Origin: Anaerolineales bacterium HSG24 | GTDB lineage: Bacteria; Chloroflexota; Anaerolineae; 4572-78; J111 | Direction: 5' to 3' | Assembly: GCA_030377895.1 (NCBI GenBank) | Contig: JAUCGB010000007.1 | Span: 1-64,000 of the forward strand | DNA length: 64,000 nt | Shown: piece after piece, positions 17,377 to 25,134 of the stretch | How the letters are laid out: each line of letters begins with the position of its first letter | Position numbering within the stretch: position 1 is the first letter of the stretch | The notes under the pieces: model-generated | Told to the model about the DNA's origin: nothing | The model's input: only the letters and a program-made list of their open reading frames with translations | Databases searched by the model: none | Translations under genes and position numbers: made by a program

Positions 17377-17409
17377 AGTATACAACATGAAAGTTTGGTT
17401 TTGGTTTGA
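17377..17409 (-). promoter_or_regulatory. PhoB/OmpR-like promoter of peptide B
   Basis: On the - strand: TCAAAC, 11 bp later CCAAAC, then 10 bp (TTTCATGTTG) and the -10 box TATACT (17377-17382). Same phase and spacing as the promoters at 5382 and 10236. Confidence 0.75.
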
Positions 17410-17521
17410 GGGAGCTTAAAAATTGGGGCTATTTTTAATTTAATTTGCATTTAAAATAAAGCGTCCCCCAGATGCACCCGGGGGACATGCTCAATCAAAC
17501 TAAACACGGAGGATAATCATC

Positions 17522-17599
17522 ATGAACAATTCTTATTGTAAGCATATTTACCTAGTATGCAACTCGACAACGAATCGTTGGATTTGGGCCTGCGAGTGA
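17522..17599 (+). CDS. 25-residue peptide with terminator overlapping its stop
   Basis: ATG preceded by the Shine-Dalgarno CACGGAGGA; translates as MNNSYCKHIYLVCNSTTNRW then IWACE. A GTCCCCC/GGGGGAC hairpin lies 30 nt before it, and an intrinsic terminator begins within its last codons. The terminator with the codons for CE-stop is repeated at 50239-50265. It could be a small protein, a leader peptide or a small RNA. No downstream gene suits Trp- or Cys-attenuation. Confidence 0.35.
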   Translation: MNNSYCKHIYLVCNSTTNRWIWACE

Positions 17600-17616
17600 C
17601 AATTCGCGGGCTTTTT
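17588..17616 (+). terminator. Terminator overlapping the 25-residue ORF
   Basis: GCCTGCGA pairs with TCGCGGGC around GTGACAAT, followed by TTTTT. Confidence 0.75.
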
Positions 17617-17783
17617 GATTGGCGATCAACTTAAGGCACTTCAGTGCCTTTGAGGCGATAAGGAATTAAATAAGTTGCGCGTTTGGAGGTCACGCTTGTA
17701 GCGTGACAATAACCTGAAAAAGATTATTTGAAAGACTGTATCAGCATGCACATGTTAATTAATGCTCATTCCTTACGTGAATC

Positions 17784-17812
17784 TTGACAACCGGCTTAGA
17801 CTGTGTTAATCT
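17784..17812 (+). promoter_or_regulatory. Sense promoter of initiator-like gene, copy 2
   Basis: TTGACA, 17-bp spacer, TAATCT. About 225 nt of leader separate it from the ATG at 18036. Confidence 0.8.
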
Positions 17813-17868
17813 AGTCGGAGATTTGCCGCCAACAAATTTAGATAGCTTTGCTAACAAATCAACAACGC

Positions 17869-17965
17869 GGGTTTTTACCTGTGGTCAGTCTAAGTGGAGC
17901 TATCCATATAGATTTGTGCTTGGCGGTACATCTCTGGCCACAGGTGAAAGTCCGTTTTTTGTTTT
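17869..17965 (+). terminator. Leader attenuator, copy 2
   Basis: Arms around CCTGTGGTCAG (17878-17888) and CTGGCCACAGG (17934-17944) extend outward to about 20 bp and end in TCCG followed by TTTTTTGTTTT. Compared with copy 3, two stem positions have changed while pairing is kept. Confidence 0.65.
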
Positions 17966-17971
17966 CGAGAC

Positions 17972-18042
17972 AAAAAAAAGGGCAAGCTGTTCCGCTTGCC
18001 CTGATTTACTGTCTCCCATATAAGGAGAGTCCATAATGCATA
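17972..18042 (-). ncRNA. Antisense RNA over the start of the 18036 gene (copy 2)
   Basis: - strand promoter TTGATT (18071-18076), 16-bp spacer, TATACT (18049-18054), all within the first codons of the gene. Terminator GGGCAAGC/GCTTGCCC (17980-18001) followed by eight U. The about 71-nt RNA is complementary to the AAGGAG and ATG of the sense gene. The first 60 nt of the gene, which contain this promoter, are almost invariant between copies 2 and 3. Confidence 0.75.
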
Positions 18043-19007
18043 CCCCTCAGTATACCCCAAACGACGTAAAAATCAAGCCGTTCAATGGCCAATATAGCGC
18101 GCCGGATATGTTGTTGTTCGCCACCCAGTTTATAATGCCTACCCTGCCAACCGGGAGTTATTTTTCCTTGTTGGCCTTTTTTATTATTCGCCTTGCTGAT
18201 GGCGATACACCTGTTTCCTATCCTGAAATCATCAACAGTACCAATATCAATAGCCCAACCACCGTATATCGCACCGTCAACCGGCTAGAGGAGTTAGGTT
18301 TCATCATCGTACCTAGCCGGAACAAGCGAGATACCGAAAATATTTATCGGCTTAACGCTGCTTTTACCGTAGAGATACCCCAAAAGCATGCCAACGTTTG
18401 GACGGCAAAGGGTACTCCAACAAATGGAGTAGGTACTCCAACAAATGGAGTAGAGGGTACTCCAATAGTTGGAATGAGCGGGCGCTCAGAGCCTACTCCA
18501 ACTATTGAAGTAGGCTCAAGCCCTGATAAAACGGGCGATTCCAGACCTACTCCAATAGTTGGAGTGTTAACTACTATTAATACATGTAATACACGCACAT
18601 GTGATCATGATCACTACTCGCATGAACAAGCGCATGACTCACATGAACAAACGCATGATTCACATGAACAAACGCATGACTCACATGAGCAAGCGCATGA
18701 TTCACATGAACGAGCGCATGATTCACATGAGCGAGCGCATGGCTCGCATGAGAGAGATCATGCACGCATGTGGAAAGAAGCTTTATGGCACTTAGAACAT
18801 CAAGTTATGCCTGCTGTTTTTCAGGGGCTATTTACGGGGCTTTGTGTGCTGGAGGTGCGGGGGGATTGTTTGGTTTTACAGGTTCATAACGAATATCAAC
18901 GGGCTTGGCTGGAGAAGGATCATTTGCCTGAAATTTTGCATATAGTGCAGGAATTTGAGGAATATCAGCATATTACGACCATTGAGGTGGTCTGTAGAAC
19001 AAGATGA
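18036..19007 (+). CDS. Initiator-like protein: wHTH, HE heptads, DnaA domain I-like C-terminus (323 aa)
   Basis: Residues 1-115 form a winged-helix region (start MHTPQYTPNDVKIKPFNGQY; recognition-helix zone PTTVYRTVNRLEELGFIIV; end ENIYRL), nearly identical in its first 40 residues to the 30604 product. Residues about 125-180 contain five TP(T/I)xxV units encoded by palindromic DNA. A linker of 7-residue DSHEQTH units follows. The C-terminal 80 residues (WKEALWHLEHQVMPAVFQGL ... AWLEKDHLPEIL) match the 2979-4409 product and resemble DnaA domain I. Domain order (site-specific wHTH, in-gene binding sites, helicase-recruiting end) parallels lambda O. Expression looks controlled by an attenuator and an antisense RNA. 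A parA/RHH locus lies 2.2 kb downstream. Confidence 0.8.
   Translation: MHTPQYTPNDVKIKPFNGQYSAPDMLLFATQFIMPTLPTGSYFSLLAFFIIRLADGDTPVSYPEIINSTNINSPTTVYRTVNRLEELGFIIVPSRNKRDTENIYRLNAAFTVEIPQKHANVWTAKGTPTNGVGTPTNGVEGTPIVGMSGRSEPTPTIEVGSSPDKTGDSRPTPIVGVLTTINTCNTRTCDHDHYSHEQAHDSHEQTHDSHEQTHDSHEQAHDSHERAHDSHERAHGSHERDHARMWKEALWHLEHQVMPAVFQGLFTGLCVLEVRGDCLVLQVHNEYQRAWLEKDHLPEILHIVQEFEEYQHITTIEVVCRTR
18413..18592. repeat. In-gene iteron-like palindromes plus AT-rich stretch (candidate origin)
   Basis: Five 19-bp imperfect palindromes of type TACTCCA-N5-TGGAGTA start at 18413, 18434, 18458, 18494 and 18548. The arms are kept while the 5-bp centre varies (ACAAA, ATAGT, ACTAT). They are followed at 18566-18592 by an AT-rich stretch with few GC pairs. 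Confidence 0.7.
18620..18760. repeat. 21-bp tandem array encoding HE heptads
   Basis: About seven units of CATGAACAAACGCATGACTC plus A, encoding DSHEQTH and variants. It shares the CATGA core with the 24-bp array at 3538-3950. Confidence 0.9.
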
Positions 19008-19012
19008 GGGTA

Positions 19013-19165
19013 CTTGCTACGACAAACTGGTTTAGGAAAAGCTAAAACAGGAACACGGAGTTTCACAGAGGCGCACAGAGGAACACAGAGGAAAGAATAA
19101 ATCACTTTTTCTCTGTGTTCTCTGTGAAACTCTGTGTTAATTAGTTCAGGCTGTCGGGTACTAAG
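19013..19165. mobile_element. MITE-like family R3
   Basis: Ends CTTGCTAC(CC)GACA and TGTCGGGTACTAAG. The centre is palindromic (GTTTCACAGAGG, CTCTGTGAAACTC). Flanks TGAGGGTA and TGAGGCAA match only in five bases, so this copy is older or rearranged. Confidence 0.7.
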
Positions 19166-19243
19166 TGAGGCAAGGAATCGGAATTAAACAAGTTGCGCGT
19201 TTCGCCTTCGATCATGGTACTTCGACAAGCTCAGGCCGAAGTC

Positions 19244-19346
19244 GGCTATCAACGTAAGCTGAGATATGTAGCACATGCTTCAGCCTGTGCCGCACAGTCT
19301 AAAGACTGTGTTACGATATTATCTGTCACACGTTAAGTTGATAGCC
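19244..19346. mobile_element. MITE family R1 with 8-bp target duplication
   Basis: Ends GGCTATCAAC and GTTGATAGCC; flanks CCGAAGTC at 19236-19243 and 19347-19354. It interrupts another palindrome whose halves are CTTCGACAAGC and CTTGTCGAAGC. Confidence 0.92.
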
Positions 19347-19467
19347 CCGAAGTCTTGTCGAAGCGTGGCTAATGCGTCAGAGATTATGATTTTTAACGAT
19401 AATTGGAGGTCACGCTTGTAGCGTGACAATAACTTGAAAAAGATTATCTGATTGCCAGCGAAACTCA

Positions 19468-20739
19468 TCAAACCTCGCAAAGCATTGGAATTGTAGCATT
19501 AGCCAGTGGCATTATCCCAATACGGGCATCAGAGGATAGTCCCTCTAATGTCTGCCCTAATGCTTCTTCAAGGTCACTCACAGGCATGAGCAATAGTTGA
19601 CGCACAAAATCATCTGGCATATCTGAGAGCAACAGCACCCTCACGTTGGAGGCGTCGCGGGCAATTTGAAACGCCTTATGTGCCCCCACCTGAAATCCTT
19701 CATGCTCAAAGCTATCAAACACATCTTGATAGGAGGTTTTGGTTGATACCCATCGCTCATACTTATCGCTACCAGTTCCCTCTGGGCATGCGGCGGCTAA
19801 AATAATGGTCCCTGCTTTTTTCATTACCTGTGCCGCGTGAGCCAGCCCCTTTTGAGATTGATAGACATTGATATCTTTAGGGTGTCCTCCCGGCGAAACA
19901 ATCATCAGGTCAAATGGCGCATTAACGTCAAATTGATAGATTTTTTTCACCAGAGGGATGCCATGTTCCATCACAATCCTCGGTTCCCCTGCAATAGCCG
20001 TGACGATTTGTTTATTTTCATTTAAGATGACATTCAAGGCAAAATGAATACCGACCATCCGGCCAATTTCCTCGACATCCTGCCGAGCAGGGTTATGGTT
20101 AAAATGCCCTAATTTAGACTGAGCATCGGTCATCATAGCATGATTGTGATTGATAAGTTCTTTGCCAGCCAGTCCAATCGCCGCGCTTTTTACTCCACCA
20201 GAAAAACCCATAAATTGATGTGGTTCCATATTACCAACTACCAACCGAAAATCAGCCTGAGCAAAGTGGCGATTAATCCAAACAGGTGTACCTCGCTCCG
20301 TTTGACCAAGATAAACGAGATTTTCCTTGTCATTAGCATCGTGACATTTAATAGGATAACGAGTTAGAATATCCGGTGGGATAATGGCGGAGTATTCATC
20401 AGGCGACATTGGGGGATGGGTTCCGGTGGCAATAAGTAGGGTGATAGCGTCCGGTGACAAGCCCACACGTTCCAGTCGCTCCAGCAAGGGGGGGAGTAAA
20501 TGGTGATGGGGTACGGGCCGAGTTTTGTCGCTAATGGCAATGGCCGCTGAGCGGGCCTCGGCGAAATCACTCAGATTGTGTTTACCCACTGGCTGGTCTA
20601 AGGCTTGTTTGACCAGTTCCATTGGATTGGGTGCTGCGGGTGTTTCTTTCGGCGCGATGAGGGTCGTTTGCCACATGTCGGGCAAAGAGAAAGTAAGTTT
20701 TGTTTTGCCGTAGGGTATGGTAAATTCGGGCATTGGCAT
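19468..20739 (-). CDS. larA: LarA-like nickel-pincer racemase/epimerase
   Basis: 423 residues, the usual LarA length. The key LarA positions are present with almost the original numbering: SDKTRP (70-75), GTH (His108), MEPH (His174), GGVKSA (Lys184, which carries the pyridinium-thioamide cofactor) and INHNH (His200, nickel ligand). LarA interconverts D- and L-lactate through hydride transfer; related proteins act on other 2-hydroxyacids, so the substrate is open. The cofactor-making larB, larC and larE genes are not in this window. Start ATG at 20739 lacks a strong Shine-Dalgarno; MPEFT at 20733 is an alternative. The gene stands alone, flanked by MITE remnants and the par locus. Confidence 0.85.
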   Translation of the reverse strand: MPMPEFTIPYGKTKLTFSLPDMWQTTLIAPKETPAAPNPMELVKQALDQPVGKHNLSDFAEARSAAIAISDKTRPVPHHHLLPPLLERLERVGLSPDAITLLIATGTHPPMSPDEYSAIIPPDILTRYPIKCHDANDKENLVYLGQTERGTPVWINRHFAQADFRLVVGNMEPHQFMGFSGGVKSAAIGLAGKELINHNHAMMTDAQSKLGHFNHNPARQDVEEIGRMVGIHFALNVILNENKQIVTAIAGEPRIVMEHGIPLVKKIYQFDVNAPFDLMIVSPGGHPKDINVYQSQKGLAHAAQVMKKAGTIILAAACPEGTGSDKYERWVSTKTSYQDVFDSFEHEGFQVGAHKAFQIARDASNVRVLLLSDMPDDFVRQLLLMPVSDLEEALGQTLEGLSSDARIGIMPLANATIPMLCEV

Positions 20740-20936
20740 TAAAAAACAGGTAGTGTTGACCTGTTGACTGATAGCCTTGGGCTAAAGCCACAAGGCTAAA
20801 AGCTCAAGACCGCTAAAAGCGGCCTAAATAGCTGGCTTCAGCCTGCTTTAGCTTTTAGCATCGGGATTGATTCCGATGCGTCATCAGTCAAGATAACAAC
20901 ACTACCAGTCTACATGGTAAATTTTAAGAATTTGGA

Positions 20937-21116
20937 ATTAAATAAGTTGCGCGTTTGTAGTAGGCGATTCATCGCCTTCAGACGGCACTAAAGTGCCTAC
21001 TACGGGTAGTCCTGCACAAGTAGTGATGGAAATCCGGAGTGCAAGGCTTGCCTTGCATGCAAAGCAAGCTTTGCACTCCGGATCACTCCACTCATCTGCA
21101 CCACTCCTTAACTACC
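20937..21116. repeat. Adjacent palindromic repeats, including one GGTAGT-framed element
   Basis: AATAAGTTGCGCG end, a GTAGTAGGCGATTCATCGCC / AGTGCCTACTAC element (20957-21003), then an element framed by GGTAGTCCTGCAC (21005) and ACTACC (21116) with a GGAGTGCAAGGCTTG-type core hairpin. Confidence 0.75.
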
Positions 21117-21159
21117 GATTTTTTGATTTGCTTAAACTAGTTTTAGCAGATAATATAGT

Positions 21160-21255
21160 GGTTATCCAGACGGTTATCCAGATGGTTATCCAGATGGTTA
21201 TCCACACGGTTATCCAGATGGTTATCCAGACGGTTATCCAGATGGTTATCCATAA
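21160..21255 (+). repeat. Eight 12-bp iterons upstream of parA
   Basis: Perfect 12-bp phasing of GGTTATCCAGAT/C; the fourth unit reads GGTTATCCACAC and contains the consensus DnaA box TTATCCACA, and the others differ by one base (TTATCCAGA). The array ends within 15 bp of the parA start. It is a candidate partition site for the RHH protein or a DnaA-binding array. Confidence 0.85.
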
Positions 21256-21269
21256 AATGAGTGAATATA

Positions 21270-22031
21270 ATGCGTATAATTACTATTGCAAATCAAAAAG
21301 GCGGGGTCGGTAAAACCACCACTGCCGTCAATTTAGCGGCGGGCTTAGTTCTGCGTGGCAAGCGGGTGCTATTGGTCGATATGGACGCGCAGGCCAACAC
21401 TACCTTAGCCTGTTTGGGTCAAGCCAAGGCCGAGCTAACCTGCTACCATTTATTGAGCGACGATGGAGTCAAACTGTCGCAGGTAATTCACCCAGTCTCG
21501 CAGATGCAGATTGATTTGGTGCCGAGCCACATCAATCTGGCCGCATGTGAGATTGAACTGATCTCGAAAGTGGGCGGGCAAACCATGCTCCGCAGTCGCC
21601 TGCTAGAGGGGGCGACCATCTCTTACGATTTTATCGTGATTGATGCGCCGCCCAGTTTGGGCCTGTTGACCATAAATAGTCTGGCCGCAGCCAATGAGGT
21701 GTTAATTCCGGTCAACGCCAGCGTGTTTGCCCTAGAGGGGATTGGACAGTTGATGAGTACCATTCGGCAGGTACAACGTCACCTCAATCGGCCTGACCTG
21801 AGAATTGGGGGCATGTTGGCTACTTTTGTTGATAATACCAACGTCTCCAAAGATGTCGAGCGGATTATTCGGCAACAGTTCGCCGAGTATGTCTTTAAGA
21901 CGGCCATCCCTAAAAACGTGGCGATTGAGGAGGCTCACTCTCATCGAGAGAGTATTTTCAATCATGACCTTGAGTCAAAAGGGGCAGTTGCCTATCAAAA
22001 ACTAGTTGAGGAGATATTACAGCGTGGCTAA
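21270..22031 (+). CDS. parA: ParA-type partition ATPase
   Basis: Deviant Walker A KGGVGKTT near residue 10, VDMDAQANTT, and DFIVIDAPPSLG (Walker B) place it among Soj/ParA ATPases (about 253 aa, no N-terminal HTH). It uses ATP-dependent nonspecific DNA binding to move partition complexes. ATG at 21270 is chosen; a GTG at 21261 is in frame. The 3' end overlaps the following RHH gene by 8 bp, so the two are translationally coupled. Preceded directly by the iterons. The absence of a ParB-type gene and the presence of an RHH partner point to a type Ib-like cassette, though the ATPase itself looks like the chromosomal/Ia-short class. Confidence 0.9.
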   Translation: MRIITIANQKGGVGKTTTAVNLAAGLVLRGKRVLLVDMDAQANTTLACLGQAKAELTCYHLLSDDGVKLSQVIHPVSQMQIDLVPSHINLAACEIELISKVGGQTMLRSRLLEGATISYDFIVIDAPPSLGLLTINSLAAANEVLIPVNASVFALEGIGQLMSTIRQVQRHLNRPDLRIGGMLATFVDNTNVSKDVERIIRQQFAEYVFKTAIPKNVAIEEAHSHRESIFNHDLESKGAVAYQKLVEEILQRG

Positions 22032-22344
22032 GAAAACATCAGGTGTCTCGGATATCTACGAACCAACCGCCGTTTTTTTTCAATCGCCCCCGGAACCCGA
22101 ACCGACCGCAGAGGACGAGCCAACAACACCTAAACCGGAGCGGAAGAAACGAAAGGATGCAACCGGACGGAAGAAAGATTATCATAAAAACAGTCGCATG
22201 GTCGCAACTCGATTGCCTAACGACATCGTCGAACAAATTCGAGCTATAGCCGAGTCTGATAATCTTTCGGTCAGTGCATGGCTCGGCGCGCTCATCTTGC
22301 GCGAACTTAAGGCGATTGATTCACCCGAATCGCCGAATTGCTGA
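22024..22344 (+). CDS. RHH-type partition/centromere-binding partner of ParA
   Basis: GTG start overlapping the parA stop, with GAGGAG 8 nt upstream; 106 residues. The N-terminal half is disordered and charged (EPEPTAEDEPTTPKPERKKR). Residues about 60-95 (RMVATRLPNDIVEQIRAIAE then LSVSAWLGALILREL) have the ribbon-helix-helix pattern of CopG/ParG proteins. Such proteins bind direct-repeat centromeres upstream of their operon and stimulate ParA, which fits the eight 12-bp repeats. Confidence 0.75.
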   Translation: MAKKTSGVSDIYEPTAVFFQSPPEPEPTAEDEPTTPKPERKKRKDATGRKKDYHKNSRMVATRLPNDIVEQIRAIAESDNLSVSAWLGALILRELKAIDSPESPNC

Positions 22345-22357
22345 ATCGCTTTCATTC

Positions 22358-23479
22358 TCAAAAAACTCGTTGTAACCCCGGTAACTTTTTTAAAATCAAG
22401 GCCGTAACAGCCCAAGATAGGACAAACCCAAGCAGAATCACCAAAGGTGCTTTGACAAAAAGCGGCAGGGAGATGTCGAGGAAAAGAAATGCCAAAGGAT
22501 ATAAAATCAGGGGGTGGATGTAGTAAATTCCATAGGAGTTGGCCGACATGCTTTTCCAGATCGGGCCGTCACCGTTGACTTTGGCTTGAAAGAAAGCACT
22601 CCCGCCCATTAGAGAGGACAAGCAAAAACTGTTGAACAGTACAACATAGATCCCCTGATTGATAATCGGTGGGCCGGAGAAAGTCGGGGCAATTATTATG
22701 CGGTAAGCCAGATATAGCAACCCTGAAACAAGCCAGAGGGCTGACCAAGGCCACAAGCGCGGCATGTATCCATCTGCCCTAAACCAGCCTCGTTGATAAG
22801 CATAGAGGCCCAGCCAAAAATAACCAATATATAAGGGCACTCGCAGAGGTTGAATTACTAGAATATACAACTGTGTAAACCAGGTTTCTGCCTCAAAAAA
22901 CTGATGTATGAATAGCATCATCAGAGTCATAATAGCCCAAAACATGACGAACAATTTCCATGAGGGGTTGGATAGTTGCGGGGTAGCGTCTCGCAACCGA
23001 GGATTCAGGTTATAAATTAGGCTGAGGACAATGAAAAAGAAAAAAAGCACCCCCAGAAACCAGTAAACCGATTGTTGATAGGCCGCACCCCAAAAATCAC
23101 CGATCCAAAACTCAACCAAACTCACCGGAAGTTGGCGAGAAAAGTACATTATATAGGCCGTCGGTGGCGCAAGAAATAAAGCCCCAAAAATCCAAGGCGC
23201 GCCCACTCGTATAAACTTATTTTTCAAGAATGTTTGTATCCCACGCTTACGGAGCGAGGGCAAGGCAAAATATCCCGCCACAAAAAACATGATTTGCATG
23301 ATGGGAATATCAACTAGCAGGACTAATAAGGTAAAAAACAGGCTATTTTGGCTATCAACCACATACCACCATTGAGGAGCATAGGCCATATAAGTCATTG
23401 CTCCATGTAATAGTACGACCAGCATAATGTTAAAAGCACGCAGGTTGTCGAGAAAAAAAATACGGTTTGGTTGAGACAT
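22358..23479 (-). CDS. Acyltransferase 3 family membrane protein
   Basis: Start at 23479 (MSQPNRIFFLDNLRAFNIML) chosen for its AAGGA box. About 373 residues with around ten membrane segments. FLDNLRAFNIMLVVLLHGAM carries the family's N-terminal motif with the conserved His; YYIHPLILY near the C-terminus is also typical. Closest in style to OpgC/MdoC-like or OafA-like integral membrane acyltransferases that transfer acyl or succinyl groups to glycans. Substrate unknown. It ends 13 bp from the converging RHH gene. Confidence 0.8.
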   Translation of the reverse strand: MSQPNRIFFLDNLRAFNIMLVVLLHGAMTYMAYAPQWWYVVDSQNSLFFTLLVLLVDIPIMQIMFFVAGYFALPSLRKRGIQTFLKNKFIRVGAPWIFGALFLAPPTAYIMYFSRQLPVSLVEFWIGDFWGAAYQQSVYWFLGVLFFFFIVLSLIYNLNPRLRDATPQLSNPSWKLFVMFWAIMTLMMLFIHQFFEAETWFTQLYILVIQPLRVPLYIGYFWLGLYAYQRGWFRADGYMPRLWPWSALWLVSGLLYLAYRIIIAPTFSGPPIINQGIYVVLFNSFCLSSLMGGSAFFQAKVNGDGPIWKSMSANSYGIYYIHPLILYPLAFLFLDISLPLFVKAPLVILLGFVLSWAVTALILKKLPGLQRVF

Positions 23480-24048
23480 ATCTATTCCTTGATACAAGAT
23501 ATTCTCGCAAAGTCGCAAAGTCGCAAATAAAAATGTAAAAACTTTGCGGCTTCGCGACTTTACGAGATATTTCAGGTTATTGTCAGTCCTCTTAAAATGA
23601 TAAACACAAATAATACAAAAAATTCGTGTTTATCGCTTTTCTAAAAAAATCTTTTGAATTTCTAATTCTAACATTATATAAGTTTTTTCGCCAAAGGTCG
23701 TACTCACGCTATGTTTCAAGCTTAACAACCCGATCTTGCGTTTTACATCCCTCTTCACCTAATTTGACCTAACACCTTAGTCTTTTGTACAATAGAGTAC
23801 GAAATCTGTGTAGTTCTACAAGTCAGCCGAGGTCTACACGAAGTGGCATCTCGGTTCATAAATCGCTCACTGTTCTTATGGTCAACAAAGTTTAGGATGC
23901 AATATGTGTTTTCAACCCAAAATTGGCGAGCCTAAAACCGCCATATCAATAAATATCAATAAACATCAACATTTTGCATCTTTCAGAAAAGTCTGCTATA
24001 CTTAGGGTTGCAATAGACATTGCAATAAAATGACACAATAGGAACATT
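23480..24048. other. Intergenic region with divergent control sequences
   Basis: 23505-23575 holds an inverted repeat (TCGCAAAGTCGCAAA and TTTGCGGCTTCGCGAC). From 23940, AATATCAATAAATATCAATAA direct repeats and, at about 24010-24030, a direct repeat TTGCAATA precede the Xre gene; -10-like TATACT near 23997. These may be autoregulatory operators. Confidence 0.5.
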
Positions 24049-24465
24049 ATGGCAGAACAAACACCATTTATTCGATTTGTAGTTGCGAAGTTAGATGAAA
24101 GATCATGGTCACGAAACAAGTTGGCTCGTGAAGCTGGTTTATCGAACACTCTAGTACATAAGATTTTGTCCCCGAAAAATCTTCGTGAAAGTTATATCCC
24201 TATCTCTCAACGGGCTTGTATCCGAATAGCCAAAGCGTTAGCAGAACCCCCCGAAAAAATGTTGGCCTTGGGTGGGTATCTTCCCTTTGGCAGTGACAGG
24301 GTTGATGAGTTAGCCAGCTTGGCTAAATTGTTAGAAGAGGATCGGTTCGAGACTCTCTTGCGTTTTGCTCAATTTTTGTTGGATCAACAACGCATTGAGC
24401 GTAGTCGAGAGCAAGTTAAAGCCGAAAACAATCGGCGCGAGCGTTCTATTCCCACTAGCATATAA
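24049..24465 (+). CDS. Xre-family transcriptional regulator
   Basis: 138 residues. The HTH_3 fold is visible in the first 75 residues (SRNKLAREAGLSNTLVHKIL). The C-terminal part is helical and charged (LLRFAQFLLDQQRIERSREQ) and is probably used for dimerisation. Repeats just upstream (TTGCAATA twice, ATCAATAAA) are candidate operators. No neighbouring operon partner. Confidence 0.8.
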   Translation: MAEQTPFIRFVVAKLDERSWSRNKLAREAGLSNTLVHKILSPKNLRESYIPISQRACIRIAKALAEPPEKMLALGGYLPFGSDRVDELASLAKLLEEDRFETLLRFAQFLLDQQRIERSREQVKAENNRRERSIPTSI

Positions 24466-25099
24466 GGCAATTCCAGAAAAATAATTCTTCTAACGTTCCC
24501 TGAGCCAAACGCTCAGCCAACGATATTTGGGAGAGTTTAAAAATTGGAACGGCCTAAGTGGGCAGAATATGAGTGTTAGATAAGTTGTATTTATCGTCAG
24601 AGTCGGAGCGCAGGCTGTAAGTCTGCGCTCCGCTCCCACGCGCAACTTATTTAATCCCGCTTCCTAACGTGAATTAGCCACCGAAAACAAAGGTAATTCG
24701 CTCTTTTTGATTCTGGCTTCCTTGTTATGCGGCGTAATTTATTTAACTAGTGTTTCATAAAAACGTGGTTGGTTTTCCTTATTTACATTATTTAGGCCGC
24801 ATAATCTATATTAGGCGGCTTTGGTTGGCAACAGTTGGCTTTTATATTATCCGCTTAAGTATTCTGTTAGAGTGTTTGCTATTCGCTTAATTACTTTGTT
24901 AGAGATTTCGCCTTTCCTACCAACTTTTCTCGACAGCGTAGCGGCTCTTGGAATTTAAATTCTGCTGTCCGTTCTGCCTATGCAGAGGTCGTCGATCAAA
25001 TAGCTGAGATAATGGGCAGTGGTATTCTAAACAGATTACTCTTGTACAATTCAAACCGAAACCAAGTTATCACGCAGAAACAATTAGAGACTAGCCCCG
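24466..25099. other. Intergenic stretch without a recognised gene
   Basis: A GGAGCGCAGGCTG/CTGCGCTCC hairpin and a GCGCAACTTATTTAATCCCG repeat end occur around 24.60-24.66 kb. The rest is AT-rich and shows no convincing ORF. Confidence 0.5.
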
Positions 25100-25128
25100 T
25101 TGAGAGACAAGTCCATATCGGGTATACT
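25100..25128 (+). promoter_or_regulatory. Promoter of candidate sRNA
   Basis: TTGAGA, exactly 17 bp, TATACT. Confidence 0.75.
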
Positions 25129-25134
25129 AGGTTC

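Noticed and set aside
17522-17616. Trp- or Cys-attenuator leader peptide
   Set aside because: No biosynthetic gene follows; the next gene has its own promoter 170 bp further on.
21160-21255. CRISPR-like array
   Set aside because: Units are contiguous 12-mers without spacers, and no cas genes are present.
20993-21313. 106-codon ORF across the parA iterons
   Set aside because: Built from a palindrome and the 12-bp repeats (VIQMVIQ); overlaps the parA start in another frame.
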